A stretch of 64,000 nt of DNA, from contig CM037840.1 of NCBI GenBank assembly GCA_021234535.1, forward strand, positions 28,347,520 to 28,411,519. Direction: 5' to 3'. The DNA comes from Stichopus chloronotus (Eukaryota; Echinodermata; Holothuroidea; Aspidochirotida; Stichopodidae). Numbering within the stretch: the stretch's first letter is position 1; each line of letters begins with the position of its first letter. The notes beneath the pieces are model-generated. The model did not search any database and was not told the DNA's origin. It worked only from the letters and a program-made list of their open reading frames with translations. Positions 31,101-43,567 of the stretch are shown piece by piece. The translations under genes and the position numbers were made by a program.

Positions 31101-31110
31101 GGTTTGTGTG
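31101..31110 (-). promoter_or_regulatory. H1-box-like site
   Basis: On the minus strand CACACAAACC lies about 20 bases upstream of the CCAAT box. H1 genes usually carry AAACACA here; the present word is similar but not identical. Position supports it, sequence only in part. Confidence 0.35.
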
Positions 31111-34100
31111 GCAAAGTGCTTTCATCATTTTCAGTGAATATCGTGTTAGTATTTTAAAATAATGCCCTATTTTTCTCTAATTTTAGCAGTCACAAACAGG
31201 AAATAGTTAACACTAGTTTGTCAGGACAAATTAAATTTTGATTTTACGTACTTGTTTTTGTGATGTTTGTTGAAATAACATTGGAATTTTATTAGAATAT
31301 CTCTACTTGACAAAAACAAAATAAATACTTTCAAAATTCTCCTAATTTTTACACTTTATGAGGATAAACTATGTTTGACGTAATTGTAAGAAGGGGCAAA
31401 AATTCATGAGCAAGAACCAAGTATAATTTAAGTTAGGATGCATTCCAACAAGGCTCTGAAAATCACACTGTCGTTATGCAAGTTTAAAACGGACTTAGCT
31501 GACTTACGAGGCTCGGTGTTGGTGTTTACGACTGACCAGTGTCATAGGCCTATATACCACACGATTTTCTTTTGTTACAGTTAAAAATTTGTCAAAATTG
31601 TTTCTTTTTGAACGAATTCTACTGCAAACTATTCTATTTGAGCAAACCATTCATGCATAGTTCTTCAAATTTACCGAATTACTCTTAAATACATGTCAGT
31701 TATATTCGCATGTAAAGTACCAGATAAGGTTGTCAACATTAGTACTGTAGCCTGAACATATAGGTCTAACCCTTGAAACTTAATCTTGGAAAATAGGGAT
31801 TTCTTGCATATATAAATAACGTATTTCTGTCATACGTTTCTTTTGTGAGATGCACTAGATTTTTCTTCATTTGCAGGCGTTCAGCATGCAAAATGTCTAT
31901 CATTCAATCTTTTTATTTATGCAATATATGCGTATAGGCGGCGATCGCGGAAGCCCAATGTGTATCACAAACGTAGTTAGTACATCAGTGGGGATCTGGA
32001 CTAATTTGACTAAAATGTTTTTTTTTTCTTCTTTTTTGATGCCTGTAATGGCTACATTAGGACTATTGAATTACGTGAACCACGAATGTGGTAATAAGAG
32101 ACCACAACTGTCAACCAGATGGCCACATTTCCTCCCTATTGCCACGAGAAATCGTCGACATTTTTGCATCGCTTAGTTATAGCAACATGAAGTTGGAGAC
32201 TACCGGTTGTACGTACAGTGCAGCATAATCGGCTCAATATGGTGTGTCATTAGCTGCGAATATATAATTCCTACTCCTAACCCACTCACGGGGCCCCAAA
32301 AACCTATTTTCAAGTTTGGTAAATAGGAGAAAAAAAAAAGATTCGATAAATGATCGAGTTTAAGCATGATTTTTCTATCTTTACATTTTAAAACAAAAAT
32401 AACGTCGGCAACCAAACTTTTAAATTGGCCTAGTTTTTGTTACGCATTCTAGCTGTTCCCCAACTTTCCCGGACGGACCTATACTGACAGTTTCCCATAA
32501 TGCATCTAAATTGGATTCAAGTACCTATACGGTATATCTGATGTATTTATTAGTAATCACGTAGCCATGTGTCTACTGCCTAAATAAAAATGTAGCCTAA
32601 TACAGTGATCAGCTTCTTCGAGATTTTGAAGACATGTAATGTCTATAATAAGGAAGATATATCGTATTGGGGCTATGTGATTTTTTTTTACGTTTCAACA
32701 TATTAGACATGAAAAAGAAAAATCCAATTTTTAATTTTAATAAACAACTTATCATAATTAAACAAACTAATGATCTAATTAAAACGAATAAAAAATTTCA
32801 TTAAACAAGCAAATAATTTCATTAAACTAAGTAAAAGAAACGTGGTCTTAATGGGCTTTAATTCGTGTAGGCCTATCTGTTAGTCTGTGTGGAAATCAAT
32901 GTGAAATTTAATTGTTATCATGGTAAGTGCATGTTCACTCTGCGATAGTTTCAAGTATTATTTTCCTTTTTTTTTTTGGGGGGGGGGGGGAGTTAATTGT
33001 CACCACGGTAGTGAATTTTCACCAGTTAATGTAGGAAATATGATTCGATAGACAAAAGTAGTCATATTCTAAATGCATGTGTCGATAGGCAAAAGACTTG
33101 AACACTTCCGTTTTCTTTTTTCTTTCTTCTTTTGACATTGTTACTCCAACTTGAAGATGGGTATTTCTTAAGTTCCTCACTCTCCATATAACGTTTTGGT
33201 CAAGTCAGGTATAGTAGAATGTATGAGTGAGGGAGTTCTGTGAGGGAAGAGGGTAGTCTATATAGCAATTGAGCCCCGGGAGGAGTTCCTTCGGGATACT
33301 AGGATTTTTTTAGTAATAGTAAGTAATTTTTCTACGGTAAGTTTCTGACTAATTCCACACATATGAACAAGCTTTCCATGTATTTGACGGACTTACAGAG
33401 TATACACTATTTTAGGCCTCTGATTAGTCCATGCATTTTAATTGGCGCTGTAAAAATTGCACTCACAATTAAAATACCTATTCCATGCAGAGGATCGAAT
33501 AAAGAATCTTAGCCTCACATTCAACCTTTATACTAGGATCGTATTCATATTGAAAAGTTTACCAGAAGCTCAGTAGAAGTGTTTGAAATAAGTCACATAT
33601 CACATTTTTGTGTGCATCGTAATTACCGTATCCGCTGCATGCATCGGCATTGAAATGGGCGTTTATGGAAGTGCCGTATCGGTAGCTTTGGCAGGCTAAG
33701 TGTATAGGAAACGACTGACGCTACTCCGTGCCTTGTATAAAAAAGTGTAAAAATAAAGTGAACTTAAGGGTTCATTGTGATCACATATTGTAGAGCGGGG
33801 GAGTGGAGTGGGGGGGGGGGGGGCAGTGGGGGGTGCAGTGGACTCGGACGAACCCCTCCCCTACAAGATCTAGAGTTTCGTTCAGCCTATCGTCATTAGG
33901 CTTATACGTTATAGTAACGTATATGATGAGTTTTAATTTGTTGGTCATAATTGTCTGCTAAAATATGGCCACTTGTGGTAAAATTGCCCCCCCCCCCCCC
34001 ATTCACTGTAAAAAGTGCATACGGGCCTGGTCCCGACCGTTACAATTTATTTAAATTTCTGTATTAAAGATGGCAATCACTTTGTGCGCCATGAACAGTA

Positions 34101-34480
34101 TTTGTAACGCGTAATGCGCAGTTAGGCGTATCGCCTTTCCATGTTAGGCTATCAGAAATGCCGTAAATGTTCACATAACTTCCATTGCTCTTATTGCTGA
34201 CTCCTAGCTTGAAGGTCTCTCCTCTTCTTCATACACCACCGTCTTAAAGCGAGGCTTATAATAAGACTAAGCAGCCTAATAAAACTAAATGACTTAAAGT
34301 GTATCTAGAGCCTGATAAAACAAATCCAGCTGTTTATCCAACTTCAATCTTCAATAGTCTAACTTATTCCGTATAGCTAAGGTAAAAATAAACACGTTGA
34401 AAGACACTCACTTTTACAGTTATTGGCCACTGTAGGAAATTGACATTTCATAAGAAGAAACAATAACAAGTTATCGTTAG
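31111..34480. other. Intergenic stretch upstream of H1
   Basis: No gene recognised. It is very AT-rich in places (for example 32690-32830) and holds several long G or C runs near 32981, 33810 and 33985. An open frame at 31871-32176 has no family resemblance that I trust. Confidence 0.5.
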
Positions 34481-34599
34481 AGTCTCGACAATTTTCAAAA
34501 TTTTCCCCGCAACTCGGTAATTCGACAATTTGCAATCTTTTGTCGAGATAAAATATTATTTGTAGCACGTTATCTCCAAAAGTAACGTTAAGTTCCGTT

Positions 34600-34860
34600 G
34601 AATCCAGTTGAATGGGACTTGAGGTGGTCCCATAAATCCCCCTTCAAATTGAGTTCCCATTGAATTCCCATGAATACTTGTTATATTTAATGGAATTTAA
34701 TATGGAATTTGGACAGTCACAACGTAAAATGCCATTAAATTGACGGGAAAATCCATCATCCCATTGATTCAGCATGTAATTTGGAACGTCCCATGAGAGT
34801 CCCATTAAATTCCTTTAAAACGTATTTTGGGACTCAATGGGAATTTATCCCATGTGTCGA
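34600..34860. repeat. Patch of TCCCATTGAATT variants
   Basis: Words such as TTCCCATTGAATTCCCAT, CATTAAATT, TCCCATTAAATTCC and their reverse complements (AATGGGA, AATTTAATGG) recur about a dozen times in 260 bases. This is cryptic simple sequence and does not code. Confidence 0.6.
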
Positions 34861-34997
34861 CGGACAATTTCGTTGGAAAATTTCCCCAGATGTCGAGTTA
34901 GCCGCCTTGGTCTGTAACTCGACAAATTGCAAAATTCTGTAGAGGTAACAAGTTATTTGCAAGGAAATATCTCGACAATTTACAATATTTTCCCCAG

Positions 34998-35241
34998 ATG
35001 TCGAGCAGGGGCGTAGCCACGGGGGGCACGAGGGGGCACGTGCCCCCATGACAAAGCTGTGCCACCCCAGGTGCCCCCCCCCCCCCCATGAAAAATTTTG
35101 AAATGCGCAGTTTTATCTTGCGGTTAATTTATTAAGTCAAAATGTATATATATAGACAAAACTTGTGCCCCACCAGGAAAGGTCTGTGCCCCACCAGTGC
35201 CCCCCTGCTCAAAAAATTCTGGCTACGCCACTGATGTCGAG
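34998..35241 (+). mobile_element. Short hAT-like element, copy 2, with exact 8-bp target duplication
   Basis: The element proper is 35006-35233 (228 bp). It begins CAGGGGCGTAGCCACGG and ends TGGCTACGCCACTG, giving imperfect terminal inverted repeats. ATGTCGAG flanks it on both sides (34998-35005 and 35234-35241). Without the insertion the flanks read CCCCAGATGTCGAGTCTG, matching a paralogous uninterrupted unit near 34886-34935. A nearly identical copy is at 28380-28609; differences include the length of an internal C run (14 here against 6) and a few substitutions. It has no coding capacity. Confidence 0.92.
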
Positions 35242-38200
35242 TCTGGAACTCGACAATTTGCAAAATTCCCTCGAGATACGTCATTTTAATACAATAACTT
35301 AACATCTCGCATGTAACATCATGTCCGCCGTAGGTGTCCGCGCTTCGTTGCCAACAGTCTCAAAAAGGGCGACATTCCTGTTTGTAACAGTTTTTGCTAT
35401 CGTGAAAACGTTTTTCTACAGTGATAATTGTAGTTAAAAACCATCACAACTACATTTGACGGTCATTTACTTCAACGAGACGAATTAGTAGGTAGTTTGG
35501 GGGCGAAACGACTCTTTCTGGTGTCGAACTTTCAAGAGGGCGAAATGACCGATAACCGTGGATCATTAAAATAGGTGATTACTGAGGAAGGACCACAGAA
35601 GACGACCTCCCATTTCTTGTATTGCAGAGACTTTTGCAGACAATTTAAGAGTTATCACTAGTCCTGTGTTAAAGACTTCTTCCATGAACTAAGTATACAG
35701 TTCTTAAATCTCATACATACAGCACGCCCCCCCCCCCCCAAAAAAAAATAATATATGTATATTATGACTTGACTACGTATTTACCTGTTTAGTCACTACA
35801 GAATTAGCCCGCAGAACGGACGTGTGTCACTAATGCATCAGCTTTGACTGCATTCGTAATACGACATTTATTAAAAAAAAAAGAAAAAAAAGGGGTACAT
35901 ACCAACACCTGATGGGAAGGTTATTAGAGAACGTAAAGTTCAGAGCAAAGCCGCGTACTTTGGAAAAGCGCGGCCAACTAACGTGTATGCTGTGTTGTGG
36001 GAATTTTTGACCGAAGGTAACGATTCACTATAGTCTTGATCAAAACTTATACATGACGTATAAAATAGTACTTAACCATAAGCTACACCCACGCTGGAAT
36101 TAATTCCCAATCAAATGCCGCTAAAACTCCATTAATGTGCCAGATGTGCGAGACTCAGCAGGTTTTCTTACAATATTCCCACACACCGCACTCTACGCAC
36201 CGCACTCTCCGACCCACTCGGCCGGACCTGATAGCTTATTGGCAAACTAAACATTGCAATTCATATTTTTAGACTGCGCTAGATCGGTGTCGCTATTGTA
36301 CATCTGAGTTTCGAATCAATTGGTCGTAACAGTGATTTTCGGGAAGGACGCCGCTTACATAACCGCGAAAAAGTCCGACCATAACCCCCAAATGGGTTAA
36401 AACATCGCGTTCGATAATTTCGGACATCCAATCCAATCGGTATTACTGGACGGTAATAGAACTGTAAATTGAAAAGGGTCACATGACCTCACACCTTTTC
36501 CTACCCCCAGTCCCATCCATGCTTGCCTCGGTCAGTTGCCTTACTCACTACAATTAGAATATGAAGTTTAGATGTAATTAGTAGATCGCCCGGGTTTGAC
36601 TTTAAGTAATTGAGGTAACTATTGCCCATAGTGTTTGAATTATATAAGTTTTTTTTATATAAAACATGTATACCATTACGTCTAAAAATTTCTTTTGCGC
36701 TGTGTCTTGCAGTGCCACCTTTATCCTTCTGCTAATCACCGTGTTACCTTCAAAATGGATCACATGAAGTACCAACTATAATTACTGTCAGCGGTCATGT
36801 TAATGTAAACATGTCTTCACGTTTGACGAAGATTTATCTCTTTTTTTTGTACGATAAACTGTACGTGTGTACTGTATATTGGCAAGACGTTAAGCAATAA
36901 GATGACTGGTTCGGTCATTGTTGTAAATATATAGTTGGACATCATGGCAAAGATTAATTGTCTACTTTGGACGAGTTATTCATTAACAGTGTTCGATGCA
37001 TACAATGGAGGGTAAACCTTCGTTGACACCAGCCAAGTGCTTGTTGGGTTTTCTATTAAAGCGATGCACCAAACATGCCTCAGCTTAACTCTTGTGTAGT
37101 GTTCCAAAATTGTTATAAATGAACACACTTCAGAGTTTCTCTGTAGTATTGCTGCTGTATATTTCTATTTTTTTTTTATCGAGGGAGGCCGTTTGACTAT
37201 AGCTCCAGAGTTTGACAAAATCCATTTCAAAGCACCAAGCATCTATTACTAGACCTGAAGTTAGGCCAGTGTCATGGAACGGACCCACCCGGCATCTGTG
37301 ATAAAGGAATACTTTTTAAATTTTGACGATACTTCATTTTGTGTTAATTTACGGTTAAAAATTCTATTATTTACACTTTTCATTCGACATCTGGAAGTGT
37401 CATTCTTGAAGCCACAACGTTTATCGGAACTATAGTAATTTTACGCTTTCATTCAGCTATTTTACTCATCATTGAGACAGATTATTCGGTATGCATACAT
37501 TTCTATACACTCCGACAACAGTTGAGTAACAAGGTCGGTTTAGGTATGCCTCTAACTAAACTGATGAAAAAAAAAATGAGCCAAGAAGCACTGTAATATA
37601 ATTCATACAAATTACCTTCCTTTTCCTCAGAATTATACCGTATTTATAGATCTTGAAAACCCTAAAAATGTTATCGTACATTTACGAAGTAACGTCAAGA
37701 CAGTTTAACAAAGTATTTTTTATTGAATACTGGCCATGCGCGGTGTAACAATTTTCTGGCGTAACTTCTCTTCCAAGAACACAGCAAGTGTGGTTTGCTG
37801 TTTTCAGGTCATCGCAATGGTTACAAAGGGCCGGGAAAATACACCTTAGCCTGATTACAGTATTTTACAGCTAGCAGCATTGCTTTAATGTGACTTACTA
37901 AAATTTCGTAGTTTATTAAATTCAGCGATTATATTTCGCAAAGATGTAACCCACCTTACAACAAAAAAAAAAGGGAGAGAAAAAAAAAAGTTTGTCCAGA
38001 ATAACGGGCGGCGGAAAAGGGAGGAGACTTGAAAAGAGAAAGAAGGAGGCCGGGTCGGAGCGGGGGGGGGGGGGGGGGGTGCGTTGAATTAAAAGAACAT
38101 GTGACAATATTAGGTGTCATCATGATTGGTCATGCCGTCCTGATCTTTAAAAGCACCAAAAGTGTCACTTATACCCCCAATCGCTCTCTCGTCTCATTGC

Positions 38201-41200
38201 ACCCCTTCCCCATTGCTAAACCATAATTTAAAGGAACACTGTATTCAAATGCAAAAATGTAACTTTATGTGGGGGAGGGTGGAAGGAGGGTGTATCATTT
38301 TTTCGTGCACTCCTGAAAACCTCTCCCTTCTTCACATTATGTCAACAGCTTGTTCATCAAGGCGAGTTGCAAACAAAAGAAATGACGTCGCCCATTTTGA
38401 AAATTGAAACAGAACAAAGTCTTAACGGTAAATCGGTCGCATGCTCCGTTAGCACATTTCCCATACCATAAACCGTTCGGCATGCATGCAGTGTACATTG
38501 AGCAGACTGCTTTAAAGACAATCGTGTTGGGTTAAAAGCAAATATTTCACTAACGGTGACTTTGTTGTATGTTTTGTTTCGTCATGATAGGTGAAATTAG
38601 AACTTTGACCGATAGCGTTCAAAAAAAAAAAAAAAAGGAAAAGAAAAAAGCCGTAGTCAGTGTCTGCGTGCATGCACAGACTGGCAATAGTTATACTTGC
38701 ATACGCAATATTTAAACTTCGCCTTTTCGTAAGTATCAATTTAATTGTTGCCGTCGAATGAACTTTTAGTTTTCAATGTTTATAAAGCTCAGTGACACAT
38801 AGTACTGTAAGTACATATCTACAAACCTCCTATACATGAGAACGCGAGTGTAAACACATATGTATTTTATATATATACATCGTCCTAAATAAACTGTGCA
38901 TGTCTAAAACAATGGACTGTGAAGTTTGGTGGATTTAAAATTCAAGTGAAGGAAGCCCATGCAAAAAGGACTATTTTTTTATTTGAATATTCTTTTCGAG
39001 AACTCGGCAGGTCCTGAAATAGCGTCGGTGAGTACTACGATATTGTACATAATATTACAATTATTCTCTTTTTATTGGCATTATTGTTTATTTACCTAAA
39101 GGTCTTATATTGCAGGGGAGGACTTCATGCATTTTATCAATATACTGTACTCTACGTAAAAAGCATACGCCAAAAGAAAGTAGATACTGTCTTAATTTAT
39201 ATAAGTTCATTTTATTTTATTTTTTTTTGTTTGTTGGTTGGTTTGTCGGTTTTTACCCAAATGTTTTCTTCAAGTTTTACAGTCCCAACCACGACATTAT
39301 ACTTCTGTTTGTGTCATTCAGTGGGAAAAAAAAATAATTGTATTTTTATTTTATAATTTTAAATTACACAAGTTTCACAAAGTATCCGAAAGTAAAGTGT
39401 GCACAGTTTATAAAGAAGTATAACACGAATGCGATTATTGGTCCATAAGCTGCGTCTTCATGTTTCTTCGGCACGCTTGAAGGGAAACATTAATTCATTA
39501 AATTCTAGACTGGTCATTCTGAAATGGTCACGACAGTAGGCTGGCTATACCTGACAACACCCGTCCACACGTCTCTAATTTCGTATAGTGTATTTCTTTG
39601 TATTGAGTCCATTGATATGGAAGCGGAAGGGACAGCAAATCATGCGCCACACGGAGTGAGGACCTTTATTTTTGTTCAGACCATTGATATATATAGGCTA
39701 CGATTTTTTTGTGCGATTGTGACGTCAGTATAGTAATTACTCAGTCACTCTCTTCTTCTTCTTCTTGTGAAAAATGGTGAAACATCCGAGGACATTGGTA
39801 CACCACGTACGCATCGTGAGGTCGGTCAAACCCTCAGTGAATTTATAATTAACTCCACAGGCCTATGGTGACCAACAGCCCTCTCAATGAGACAGCCAAG
39901 AAGATCATTCCAATCCCAACTCCATCACGGCAAGCCCTCTATAGCCTGCAGCCATGACTCAATCTTTACAGGATAGCTTTCAACGCATGTAGGTCTACAT
40001 GTCACGCTGGTAATATGTGTATGTATGTGCCCAAACCCGTTTACATAACAGCGATTGGCAAAACCGGGAAAACGCCTGAAACTTTCACTACCGTATTTCA
40101 TTTTGTCAATTCTTGGAGATTATGGTTTCCTTACCCTAAAGTTGTATAATACATGGGACTCTTTTACTGAGAGAGACCCCCACGCACCCTAACATCGGCG
40201 CAGAAACTGGCGAGGGGGACAGTACGACAGATAGGGGACATTGCCCCCTGATTCGCCTAAAATTCGCCTAAAATCCGACTGTAATTTTTCTAACGTTTCT
40301 ATATTCCATGCCAAATTCCTTCCCCTTTGTGGTCGTTTGCCGTTTACGGGGCATAAATTTGCTTCTCATCCAATGTTTGACTCCCCGCCCCACTCAAAAC
40401 CATGTTGGTACGCCACTGCATCCTGACACACTGTCAGTGTCTGAAGCTTCCAAACGTCCACTGAGTTGGAAACTGTTTTATATGTACCCTTGACTCATTT
40501 TTCTATATTTACCACAAGGGAAAGTCCCTTTCATGATGTCGGGGCTTGTTTTGTCAAAAGAGGAAATGACGAAGCACCATCAGGGTTGTTCAGTTAAACC
40601 ACGCAAAGTCTCCGTGCACAGTTGTTATCACAGGAAAAAACAGCCAAGTTAAAGCGTCAGAAAGTTACTCATTCCTTAAAACTTCAGAGAATTGATATAA
40701 TTAACTTTAAGGAAAACTTAGAGACTGATATGAAGTGGTCATGCTCTTGAACAAGAGTTCGTAACACAAATGAAACCTGTAGCCATCTTTCTTTCTACAA
40801 GGACAGCGGTATAGTCCCTGATATTAGAGTTCACTCGCAGTGACGTTAGTCTTACAGTTCACAGTTAAATTTACTTCTCGAAAGAGATTCATCACACATG
40901 CAAATTTCAACATGAGTAATTTCTTATCTTTGTGGCATTAGGCGAGCATTGACTGTGTAAATCGAGGGTGCATACGTCGCAACTTCCGAACCCAAAAGGA
41001 CTAAAAAAAGGGAGAAAAAAAATAGTGCTTGTAGACGGGATAAACAAGAGTCGTATTATTGTTTAGAAATTGAAACCCGCCAACCCTACGGTTTCTTTCT
41101 ATCCTCTTTGCATGAAATTTGTTAGAAATTGCTCTCAAGGGTTTTCAATGAAAGAATTTAAAAGCAAGAGAAGGTTACGAATATAAGTCCCAATATGCGA

Positions 41201-42013
41201 ACCGGTCGTAAGAATTACGTAATGGCAAAGATGGATCCCGAGACTTAAAAACAAAATATGTCTATCTTACCCTTGATTAAATTCAGAACTCAAGAAAAGA
41301 TAAGAACCTCTAGTGTGTAAGCGACTTGGGGTAAAGTATAAATTATATCTGCCAACCAACACGTTCTTCTAAAACTCTGCTGGCTATTGAGCTTCAAGTT
41401 AGCTCACTTGAGAAAAAAAAAAATCATACATATTTCATTTGTCATTTGTCATTGGTATGACAGATTTGCCCATCAGCTTTTGTTGTCGCAATATGCACAG
41501 GATTTTCCCTTTTACTGCGGGATACAAAGGTCATCCAATATGCTTACATAAACGGTATGTTGGTCAAGCACGGGGAAAAAGTAAATACATGTAGTATGCA
41601 GATCTTATGTCCATGCAGTTTTCGAGACCCTTCGTGCCATGATGCGGATTCCGTACGGTTTATAGACTCTTCCATAAGCCTATGATAAACTATATATATA
41701 TATATGGCTTAATTTCTTGCACCATTATTGTATCCTCACAGCCGAAGTGTAATTGAAAGTTGTTGAAATGAACGCAACCCCCTTCCTACCCCCCCCCCAC
41801 TCCAGTCTCGGCTCCCCTCTTAACTTTTGTCCAGTCATTAATGTTATGACTACATAATAAACAAGACTGGGTATCTTGAATAGGAACCGAAGTAACAAGC
41901 CACATGAGGAGTAGTTTGGGGCGTGGCCAAAGTGGAAAGAGAGAGTATTTGAAAAAAAAAAAACAGGAGATGGCGAAATTAATGAGGAGGATGAATAAAC
42001 ATGAACCGTACAA
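35242..42013. other. Intergenic stretch
   Basis: No gene recognised. It contains an 18-base G run at 38062-38079 beside A-rich and G/A-rich sequence, a possible right end of another short transposon at about 40412-40420 (TACGCCACTG) with no left partner found, and a TATATATATATATA run near 41690-41704. Confidence 0.5.
38062..38079 (+). repeat. Run of 18 G bases
   Basis: An uninterrupted G homopolymer following a GA-rich stretch with AAAAAAAAAG runs. Similar long runs occur at 19150, 35074 (C, inside the transposon) and 44499. Confidence 0.9.
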
Positions 42014-42161
42014 AATACCTGCTCAGCCAATCCTCACGTGATGTCATACATGTTTATGCATTGTCGAGAGGACACACCCTAACTATGGTATGCCTGGATT
42101 TCACGTCATAATCTATCATAGAGAAAAAGTCTTCTCGAGACATGATTTTAGCACATTATTT
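42014..42161 (+). repeat. Interspersed repeat family B, copy 2
   Basis: Aligned with 28734-28882 in the same orientation and sharing CAGCCAATCCTCAC, ACCCTAAC, TCTATCAT, TTCTCGAGA and ATGATTTTAG. The two copies are clearly related but well diverged. Confidence 0.7.
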
Positions 42162-42742
42162 GAGGACTAAATGTAATACTTCACCAAATCCATACAGTTT
42201 TGCTTTGTTAGGTTTTACATTCCTGTCTCGAGACATGAATATCATACCTGATAGACGCGACAAGGTTAGGTTATGGGCAGAGACATATGGAAAGGTCAGG
42301 CCGGATACAAGTCTTGAGACTTGTCAAAATGCAGAATATCATGTTATGGATTGGTTGAAATATTGCCAGGTGGACAAGACTTCGAGCACTTCAGGGGGGT
42401 ATAAATCGATCATATTGTAACTCTGTTGGTGATTAGAAGGCTGTCGACTAGAGTGATTTGGTAAGAATAGGAAGGCCGTCACTTAAAAAAAAAAAAAAAA
42501 ACCGAAATATTTCAATATGATTACACTGAAAAGCCACGTTCTGTAATACTAGACCATTTGAAGTTCTTGTTTTCTTTTCCTTCTTTTGCTCTGTGCGCGT
42601 CGAGTGGTTGAAGATTGGAATGGTCTTTGTGGTTTGATTGTTACTGTAATTAATATATGTTGCTTTAAAGGAAGTATAGCTATTGCAATAATGTATATCC
42701 TCTCCTCACGGTACTAAACGACCGTGATTGCGCGGTAGTCGG

Positions 42743-42818
42743 TGACGTCATATGATGACAACTTCGCCGGTATCGCAGAATAAGGATTTCCTATATGACA
42801 TATTTTAAGGGTATATAA
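42743..42818 (+). promoter_or_regulatory. Possible core promoter of the CRAL-TRIO gene: CRE and TATA
   Basis: A full CRE, TGACGTCA, lies at 42743-42750 and TATATAA at 42812-42818, upstream of the ATG at 43201. If used, transcription would start near 42843 with a leader of about 360 bases. The arrangement is plausible but supported only by the words themselves. Confidence 0.3.
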
Positions 42819-43200
42819 CAGGAATTCGAAATCATATCTACAAACAGAAGTTCGAGGGTCTTGAAATAAAAGAGTGGATTCAGATTGTAGTTGGTCGAAC
42901 ACAAAATGCTTCGTAGTGTGAAATACATGCAGTATTACTTGCAATTATAGAGTATTTATTTTGTATACTTGATTCTTCTATGAACAGGATTGGCACGTAT
43001 TGATCCATCGAAATTTATCAATCGAGGAGGCAAAAGCGGCAAATCTGTGTGAAACAAGGAAAAATTGTCTCTCACCTCCTATCCTTCTTCTAAGAGAAAC
43101 CCCCAACCGGTGAATCTTTGTGACGTCAACGCCCCAGTCTAGGTGTCTGGAGGAAGAGGAAAAGAAAAAAACAGGAAGGAAAAAAAGTTCCCCAGACAAT

Positions 43201-43567
43201 ATGGCGTCCGTACCCTATAAATGTACGTTGAGTCCCGAGATGCAGAAACGGGCAGAGAGGGAACTCGGAGAGAATCATCTGATGAGAAAATTAGCCTTTA
43301 ATACCTTATACAAATACATGGAAGAGAAACCCCACATCAAATTCTGCAGGGACGAAAATTTTCTCATCCGTTTCTTGAGGGCCAAAAAATTCGAGGTCGA
43401 CAGGGCGTTTAAAGCCCTGAAGAAGTACTACGAACTGCACATGAAAATACCGGAGTTCTTCAACGAATACAATCCCAGAGGCATCAAACACGTGCTCGAC
43501 GACGGGTACCCCTACGTGCTGACAGATACAGATAAAGAAGGCAGGAAGGTGGTAGCTATGAGAGCTG
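43201..43567 (+). CDS. TTPA-like: TTPA-like exon 1 (start codon to MRAG)
   Basis: The exon has 122 full codons plus one base, with donor GTAAGT. It encodes the N-terminal helical domain and the start of the lipid-binding fold (GYPYVLTDTD, GRKVVAMRAG). The frame is open upstream to 43120, but only through non-ATG codons. Confidence 0.92.

Larger units (their letters stand above)
34481..35290. repeat. Patch of CTCGACA...TGTCGAG units, interrupted by a transposon
   Basis: Variants of a unit of roughly 34 bases recur at about 34485, 34521, 34917, 34972 and 35248. The unit begins CTCGACAATTTGCAAAATT, continues TTTCCCCAGA and ends TGTCGAG. Its ends are inverted copies, so each unit can form a hairpin. 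The middle part, 34600-34860, is a different self-similar patch, and the hAT-like element sits at 35006-35233. Confidence 0.65.

Noticed and set aside
31871..32176. Open frame with an NYVNHECGN stretch recalling SET-domain NHxCxPN motifs
   Set aside because: The motif is incomplete, nothing else of a SET domain is present, and splice context is weak.
40200..40430. Possible further hAT-like copy ending TACGCCACTG
   Set aside because: Only the right end resembles the family; the interior does not align with the two good copies and no duplication was found.
43120..43200. N-terminal extension of the TTPA-like protein
   Set aside because: The upstream frame would start from GTG; the first ATG is at 43201 and has a good context.
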